Assembly: GCF_008831285.2 (NCBI RefSeq)
Contig: NC_045142.1
Coordinates: forward strand, 12,912,716 to 12,976,715
Direction: 5' to 3'
Length of the DNA stretch: 64,000 nt
Source of the DNA: Nymphaea colorata
Lineage: Eukaryota; Streptophyta; Magnoliopsida; Nymphaeales; Nymphaeaceae
The notes under the pieces were generated by a model. The model worked only from the letters and a program-made list of their open reading frames with translations. It was not told the origin of the DNA and did not search any database. Of this stretch, positions 60,301-64,000 are shown in pieces. The position numbers were made by a program, and so were the translations under genes. Position 1 is the stretch's first letter, and each line of letters starts with the position of its first letter.

Positions 60301-61336
60301 CATATTTACTCGTGATAACAAGAAACAGACAACTGCTACTATTTTGTAGTTGCATCTTTCAACATCACCGAGTAACAAGTATCAATATATCAATGAACAC
60401 CCGACCATAAATAAAAAATCAATATATTCAACATCTACAACTATCCGATAGTTAACAAATAAACATGCATGTATATATTATTATCTAAAACTAGAATTCC
60501 GAAAGATAAGAGCCAATTGATCTAAAAATTCAAAATAAGTTGATAACTGTAGATGAAGTTACACCTAATCAGCTTTATTTTTTCATGTGCAATATGCAAA
60601 TTTAATAAGTGAGCTATAGTTTTAAAATTTTATGTCCCAATGTAAATTAGAAGATTCATGTCAAAAATTAATATCGAGTGGCCAAACCCTTGTTGATTGT
60701 ATAATATAAAGTTAACACTAGGATGCTGTTTCAAACGAGATTTGGCCGAGTGAATCTGAGTTTCTCTGAGCCAAGCTAAGTTTTGACTATGAACCTTTTC
60801 TCTTACTAAGTTGGCCCGGTAGGGGATGGAGTCAAATTGAGTCAATGGGTTGCCTTAGCAAGTTTTAAAACACTGAATTCAATGACTAGTTGGTCATAGT
60901 AGTAGCTTAATCAGCTTAGTTGTTGGTCAATTGATTGCCCTTGACCTAAAATGCGTATACCCATTCTTTGCATAGCTATATGTTTGTCTGTGTTTGTTTC
61001 CATGTAAAAGTTTGTGTTTCATTATTTATAGTCAATGAACTTGAACCAAGTGAGGCCAACTAGTCCCAACTAGTCCCAAATCCCGATTAATCTATTTAGG
61101 ATCTTGAACAACCTGTTGGACTTCTGATTTTGACAACCTAGGAATTACGGTTGAGGTTGCCTTATTAGTTATGGAGGTATAGTTCTGAAATATTTCACCA
61201 TGGACTAGGTGTAATTCCTATTGTTGTAGCTTCTGCTGAATATTTACTTGTCTTTAAGCTGACAGGGTAGACTACTTGCTCGTGCATCTGATTATGTTGT
61301 TGCTGCTGAGACCTTCCAAAAGGTTTTGGAATCTTG
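39741..61336 (+). CDS. NAA25: NAA25, NatB N-terminal acetyltransferase auxiliary subunit (5' seven exons)
   Basis: The ribosome-anchoring subunit of NatB. With the catalytic NAA20 it acetylates N termini beginning Met-Asp/Glu/Asn/Gln in the cytosol. Exons: 39741-39890, 44707-44863, 44957-45075, 45202-45276, 58448-58541, 58615-58733 and 61266-61336. All are GT/AG with matching phases, giving about 261 codons. Encoded text such as GGIPERRVRPIWDAVDSRQY, DLTLSTLQIVLQRLDQ, KMYKLVGEERFLLWVVCSIQ and LEVLSGKLGSLLVIEVDRLK is that of plant NAA25 (TCU2 in Arabidopsis), a TPR-repeat protein of about 1000 residues. The last exon ends in a split codon and the next was not found by 64000, so about three quarters of the protein lies downstream. 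Two start codons are adjacent (39741, 39744). The second gives the usual MASK start. Introns 1, 4 and 6 are swollen by repeats, but no exon is damaged. Confidence 0.95.
40220..40545. other. Possible plastid-DNA insertion (NUPT)
   Basis: A block of even base composition, unlike the AT-rich intron around it. The minus strand keeps an open frame of 72 codons (IRYHEHYSFYLDPAKRTNVN, ending in KEEASFLRN). The style resembles inverted-repeat spacer DNA of plastid genomes near the 3' end of rps12 and trnV, but this is from memory of sequence character only. Confidence 0.35.
40726..40791. repeat. (TA)n microsatellite
   Basis: About 66 bases of TA in NAA25 intron 1, just after a short direct repeat. 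Confidence 0.95.
43463..43560. repeat. Perfect 48-bp tandem duplication
   Basis: Two adjacent identical copies starting AGATGTGAGTGTAAAATATT (43463 and 43511). Zero mismatches over both copies indicate a recent event in intron 1 of NAA25. Confidence 0.93.
45366..45769. mobile_element. hAT-type MITE (404 bp) with 8-bp TSD
   Basis: Exact 8-bp duplication GAATAAAC at 45358-45365 and 45770-45777. Ends read CAGTGTCACAGATATCG and, from the right, CAGGTCACAGATATCG. The CAG start and 8-bp duplication are hAT characters. The interior is AT-rich low complexity and codes for nothing. A related worn copy appears in intron 6 of the membrane-protein gene (about 15560-15780). Confidence 0.9.
46439..46480. 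repeat. (TA)n microsatellite
   Basis: About 40 bases of TA in NAA25 intron 4 upstream of Copia-3. Confidence 0.95.
46694..46950 (-). repeat. Copia-3 3' LTR
   Basis: 257 bp, TGTAGAATAATGG to CATCAACA on the + strand, followed by the purine tract (minus strand AGGGGAG at 46951-46957). Shares AGAGAACACACAGATTTAAC, TTAGGGTAAACAACAAC and ACACTTAAGGAATGG with the right LTR. Confidence 0.87.
47577..51570 (-). pseudogene. Copia-3 gag-pol pseudogene
   Basis: Reading down the minus strand: the Gag start at 51570 (MAAEQKGDSSKVTTIHLTKD, then NYCRWSAAI), Gag UBN2-like text at 50951-51238 (KWEELDYYSEAKLECAYD, FLGGLKDEF), protease WIVDSGATHCMNGD near 50580, integrase pieces at 49518-49994 (FIAFIDDYSCSTFVYLL, SDNAREYVS), a serine/acid linker (48973-49395), RT at 48026-48397 (KWIYTIKYKLDGSVERYKAR) and 47577-48017 (LFVYVDDMIIIGDD, LGIEMAR). 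Further RNase H text is worn between 46990 and 47570. Frame changes and stops, plus a MITE at 48446-48895, rule out function. Confidence 0.87.
48446..48895. mobile_element. hAT-like MITE inside Copia-3
   Basis: 450 bp between Copia-3 linker and RT sequence. Ends read CTAAGTCACATGGGTGC and, from the right, CTATGTCACATGGGTGC (16 of 17 matching). Flanks GTCCTAGG (48438-48445) and GTCCTGAG (48896-48903) agree at 6 of 8 positions, fitting an aged 8-bp target duplication. Inside are a CT/T-rich tract, a TA run and, at the right end, repeats of CGCACCC. It encodes nothing recognisable. Confidence 0.78.
51571..51916 (-). other. Copia-3 leader with short GATGGC repeats
   Basis: Upstream of the Copia-3 gag start, the + strand carries repeated GCGATGGC / GTGATGGC and GCACTTAGG(T/C)GATGG units (about 51770-51912). 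The repeat continues beyond the Copia-2 insertion as GCGATGACTTCC (57381 onwards), confirming that the two sides were contiguous. Confidence 0.65.
51922..52381 (+). repeat. Copia-2 5' LTR with tandem U3 repeats
   Basis: 460 bp. U3 has about four tandem units of roughly 45 bp, each with GTCTC(C/T)TAGG(A/T)TTCTA and then GTAGTTAATATCCTTGTAAT-like text. Each unit carries a TCCTAGGA-type palindrome. The TATA box is at 52219-52226, followed by a CT-rich R/U5. Confidence 0.95.
52219..52226 (+). promoter_or_regulatory. TATA box of the Copia-2 LTR
   Basis: TATAAATA followed by GAGGCC, conserved in the other LTR at 57214-57221. Because the element points the same way as NAA25, the 3' LTR copy could start transcripts that run into NAA25 exon 5. 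Confidence 0.75.
52382..52393 (+). other. Copia-2 primer-binding site
   Basis: TGGTATCAAAGC directly after the 5' LTR, one mismatch to the initiator methionine tRNA site. Confidence 0.9.
52603..56922 (+). pseudogene. Copia-2 gag-pol, single frame with three stop codons
   Basis: Starting at ATG 52603, one frame runs to a TAA at 56920-56922, just inside the 3' LTR, but it is cut by TAA 53083-53085, TAG 54373-54375 and TAA 55057-55059. Domains: Gag LITEKLNHENYLIWKRQI; complete zinc knuckle CFQCNKKGHMKAQC (about 53421); protease WFLDSGAATH (about 53610); GAG-pre-integrase LWHSRLGHCG (about 54090); integrase SDVWGP, CDGGGEY and NGVVERK; RT QMDVKNAFLHGDL and YVDDIVITGN (about 55945); RNase H FTDADWAGDP, STEAEYRCMA and CDNQSAINI. 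No frameshifts. All other positions look functional, so loss of function rests on the three stops. Confidence 0.94.
56908..56916 (+). other. Copia-2 polypurine tract
   Basis: GAGGGAGGG directly before the 3' LTR. It also encodes the last residues of the polyprotein. Confidence 0.88.
56917..57376 (+). repeat. Copia-2 3' LTR
   Basis: The 460-bp partner of 51922-52381 with the same U3 tandem units and TATA box (57214-57221). About two substitutions separate the copies. Confidence 0.95.
57429..57440 (-). other. Copia-3 primer-binding site
   Basis: The minus strand reads TGGTATCAGGGC directly next to the right LTR, one mismatch to the standard initiator methionine tRNA site. Confidence 0.85.
57441..57640 (-). 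repeat. Copia-3 5' LTR (internally deleted)
   Basis: 200 bp. Aligns with 46694-46950 except for a loss of about 55 bp in the middle and scattered substitutions. It ends CAATA where the other LTR ends CAACA. Confidence 0.83.
58990..61138. mobile_element. Long-inverted-repeat element in NAA25 intron 6
   Basis: The left about 110 bp (GTTTTCAAGGTCAGAAC... GGGATTTGGGACTAGT.GG... TTGACTATA) matches, imperfectly and inverted, the right about 110 bp ending at 61138. Inside are many GACTAGTTGGTCA / TGACCAACTAGTC units near both ends (59100-59200, 60000-60180, 60870-61080), a GA run (59320-59346) and no coding region. Long inverted ends with subterminal repeats suggest a non-autonomous MULE-like or foldback element. 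No target duplication was found, so the class is open. Confidence 0.65.
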
Positions 61337-63284
61337 GTATGTACTTGACCTACTTAGTTATAAATGCGTTTTATGAAGAAGCATCATGCTGTAGGCTTGG
61401 TTCTTGTACTGAGATGTTTTTGTGCTTAATCACAATGTGGCACTTCGAGTCTTTAACCATATTATTGTTATTCTTGTTATTATTATTATTAATTATTAGT
61501 CTATTATTATTATTATTATTACTGATACTGCTACAGTACTACTACTACTATTATTTGGAGTAGCGGGAGAACTGAGAGTGATTCACAAATCACATCAATT
61601 CTCCTCTATTGAAGCCAGTACAATTTCGAACATGGTCATGTAGATTGCTGATATATTGAAAATATTTTGGGTGTTTTGAAGCTAACTGGTGTTCTTTCAT
61701 GACAACTTCAGAATATCACTAGAAAACAACTACCACGATTCTAGCTCATTCCTAAAAAGGTGTATAATTTAACTGTGAATTAGCACATGATGAGCTGTGA
61801 TCTTCTAGTCATAGTATTTATCTTTTGTTTGTGGAACAAGTTACTAGGATAAGTTGATAAGCAGAAGTCACAAGTTGTTAACGCATGCAAGGCAATGCAA
61901 GGAAAGTACAGATGAGGGGAAGCTATTCTCAATAGTGCTACATTCAAGATACACTGCAACTATAGCTTAAGATACTTCGCAAATGAAATGAAAAATTCTT
62001 GATATTGTAGCTCAGGAGTAAGCTAAGTTGCTTCTGGACACAAAGGTGTTTAGCACAGTGGGGTGGGTTGTGGCTGTAAAAGTATCAGTCACAGTTCTGA
62101 TCCTATGGATATCATCCTTTGAAAGCTGAAGCAATTTGTACCTGCTGGGGTTTAAAAGTATTGTTGCTCATAGTGTTCTTGTCTACATCTTTGACTCCTT
62201 GGGAAAAGAGGTGAGCTGGTCACTAAAACATTGGAGTGAACTATGTTTTTCTAAATAGAAGATGACCTGTAAAGTGGAGATTGCTTATTTTACACCTAAA
62301 GCAGGTTGGAGAAATCATTTTCTTTTTGCAGAAGTTACAAAACCGGTTCTGGCACTACTGGTCATTCTAAAGAGCTCATCTGTTTAAGAGCAGTCTGATC
62401 AAGTAAAACAAAAATTTCTTTACAATCAATCTAGGATATTCTTCTGCAGCTGGTTTAGCCTTGAATTTTGAAGACTTTTTGTTGCTTTTATGTGGGCTCT
62501 ATTTCTAAATACATATTCTAAAATATCTTCCTTCCCATGTTGAAGAGTTCACCATCCAAGATCGTACTGGTTCAAAAATATTTCTGCAAGGCTTGTGGTG
62601 GATCTTTTTTCCATCAAGAGTATTGGATTGCTTATGTTATTATTGTGGCTATCAATTAGAGTCTTTGAAATCCTCAGTTTTTTATATTTACCAAATTTTC
62701 AGATTTAAGATGGTGATATTTGTCAGAGAAATAATTTTTTTGCATTTATTTATAGTTTATTATCAAGTTGCATAACTATCTTAACCTTTCTTTTAGTATC
62801 CTGAAAGGGCAAAGATAGTTTCTCATGCCAACAACACATGTCTGTCCTAGAGAGTCAGATGGAAATGGAATTCTACTGGAAATTAACATTTGTATCTGAC
62901 GTGCTCAGGAAGGAGATAAAATGTATTTTTGTTCTAGATTTGTGGTTAGCTGAGCGTTCGGCTAAGCAATTTTAAGCCAAGAAGCTATGCAGACATTATT
63001 ATCATTGGTAAAGAACTTGGACATTTGTTCTTCCTGACCATGGGGAGAAATGTCGCTTTGCAATTGCTTTTGACAAAGACATGAAAATTGCTATTTATGC
63101 AGGCCAAACGTATCCAAGCTTTATGCAATAGTACCAATTACACACACCAATATGCAACAAAGGTGAATATATGCAAACTATGTCGCAATGACATGCCTTA
63201 AAGGGTACTGCACCAGTGTCCACATGGCTGATCACGAGTGTGGGCACAGGAAAATCATATTTTGCATTTTCTTGGTCCATATTT
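61337..63284 (+). other. NAA25 intron 7, first part
   Basis: Starts GTATGT after exon 7. It includes an ATT/ATA-rich trinucleotide tract (61475-61555). No exon for the following conserved NAA25 region was found, so intron 7 continues beyond here. Confidence 0.55.
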
Positions 63285-64000
63285 GTCACACCCCAAACTT
63301 TTGACCCTCAAACAAATTTTTTTTTTTAAACATAAAACATTGAGATGCGACTGCACAACAATTCAAAAAGGAGGGAGCTATGTCATTCGAAACAATGGAG
63401 CAAACTTTCATTTATATAACAATTTCAATTCATACAAAGTCACATCTATGTGTATGATAAAAATGCCCCAAACCACAACTTTGATGCCTAACAAAAATAA
63501 GACATCAAAGAGACCAAACCATGACGCGCCGACACTACCAAAGACCCAAAACCTCCCCAGTAGGATGTGAGTGAAGCCATCTGATCAACCTGTTGCCCGG
63601 GTCTGCCAAAACCTGAAAAAATGAAACAACTGAAGGCTTAGCCTTCGCAGTATAGTAACAAGCCAGGAAAATCCCAAACCCTCTTAGGTAGGGCTCAAAT
63701 ATGAGAATATACAATCATAAAACAAATCATCATCATGTCGTGTTAGGGCGCAGTCACATCTTTTGCCAAGAAGGCCCTTCACAGAGACTACGACATGTAA
63801 AGGCCACTCAATGGCCAAGATAACACCATTTCAATTCACACACACATCAATCACATACACTTCAATTATATACTTTCATTTTCATTAGCTTTAGTGAATT
63901 GACAGTTCCTGTGGGTGCAAACACAGACACGTGCACACCATGGGCGACCCATAGCCGAGAGACAACCCCCGTGGTGGCCCATAATAGTATGGATCCATTC
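63285..64000. other. Possible repeat boundary in NAA25 intron 7
   Basis: From TGTCACACCCCAAAC (63285) the base composition shifts to C/A-rich text with no coding content to the window end. TGTCACACCCC is a frequent start of plant Gypsy-type LTRs, so this may be an LTR entering the window, but without the other end this stays a guess. Confidence 0.3.

Noticed and set aside
63238-63570. 110-codon frame near the window end
   Set aside because: Lies across a suspected repeat boundary in intron 7 and has no NAA25 or other recognised similarity.

Overview
This is a stretch of flowering-plant nuclear DNA. The evidence is two intron-rich host genes with GT/AG splice sites, four Ty1/Copia-type retrotransposons, a Ty3/Gypsy remnant, CACTA, hAT, PIF/Harbinger and FAR1/MULE-type DNA-transposon sequence, many TA/TG/GA microsatellites and an AT-rich background. 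The species cannot be fixed from the sequence. No tRNA, rRNA or CRISPR was seen.

Host genes, both on the + strand. (1) 11503-17494: a complete nine-exon gene for a 221-residue secretory-pathway or membrane protein of unknown function. (2) 39741-61336 and beyond the window: the first seven exons of NAA25, the auxiliary subunit of the NatB N-terminal acetyltransferase. Its introns are very large (4.8, 13.2 and 2.5 kb) because transposons landed in them.

Layout. 1-747: unassigned. 753-7763: a very young, complete Copia element (minus strand, TSD AACTT, LTRs differing at one base) with a frameshift in the Gag zinc knuckle and a leader of about 2 kb. 7769-11502: microsatellites, a diverged tandem duplication of about 760 bp and a hAT-type MITE. 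11503-17494: the unknown membrane-protein gene. 19255-21150: FAR1/MULE transposase-like pseudogene. 22970-28440: a decayed Gypsy element split by a CACTA element (23863-27808). 29097-38655: a decayed Copia element carrying a TRIM (32218-32659) in its coding region and a Harbinger element (34634-38600) in its 3' LTR. 39741-64000: NAA25. Intron 1 holds a possible plastid-derived piece. Intron 4 holds a hAT MITE and a nest: an old minus-strand Copia (46694-57640) that carries a hAT-like MITE (48446-48895) and a young plus-strand Copia (51922-57376). Intron 6 is largely a long-inverted-repeat element.

The insertion order is readable from exact target duplications and interrupted LTRs. I found no new host-encoded system. 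The most informative items are the nest inside NAA25, the two young Copia elements disabled by minimal lesions, the TRIM, the Harbinger element that kept only its Myb-like ORF, and the conserved unknown gene.
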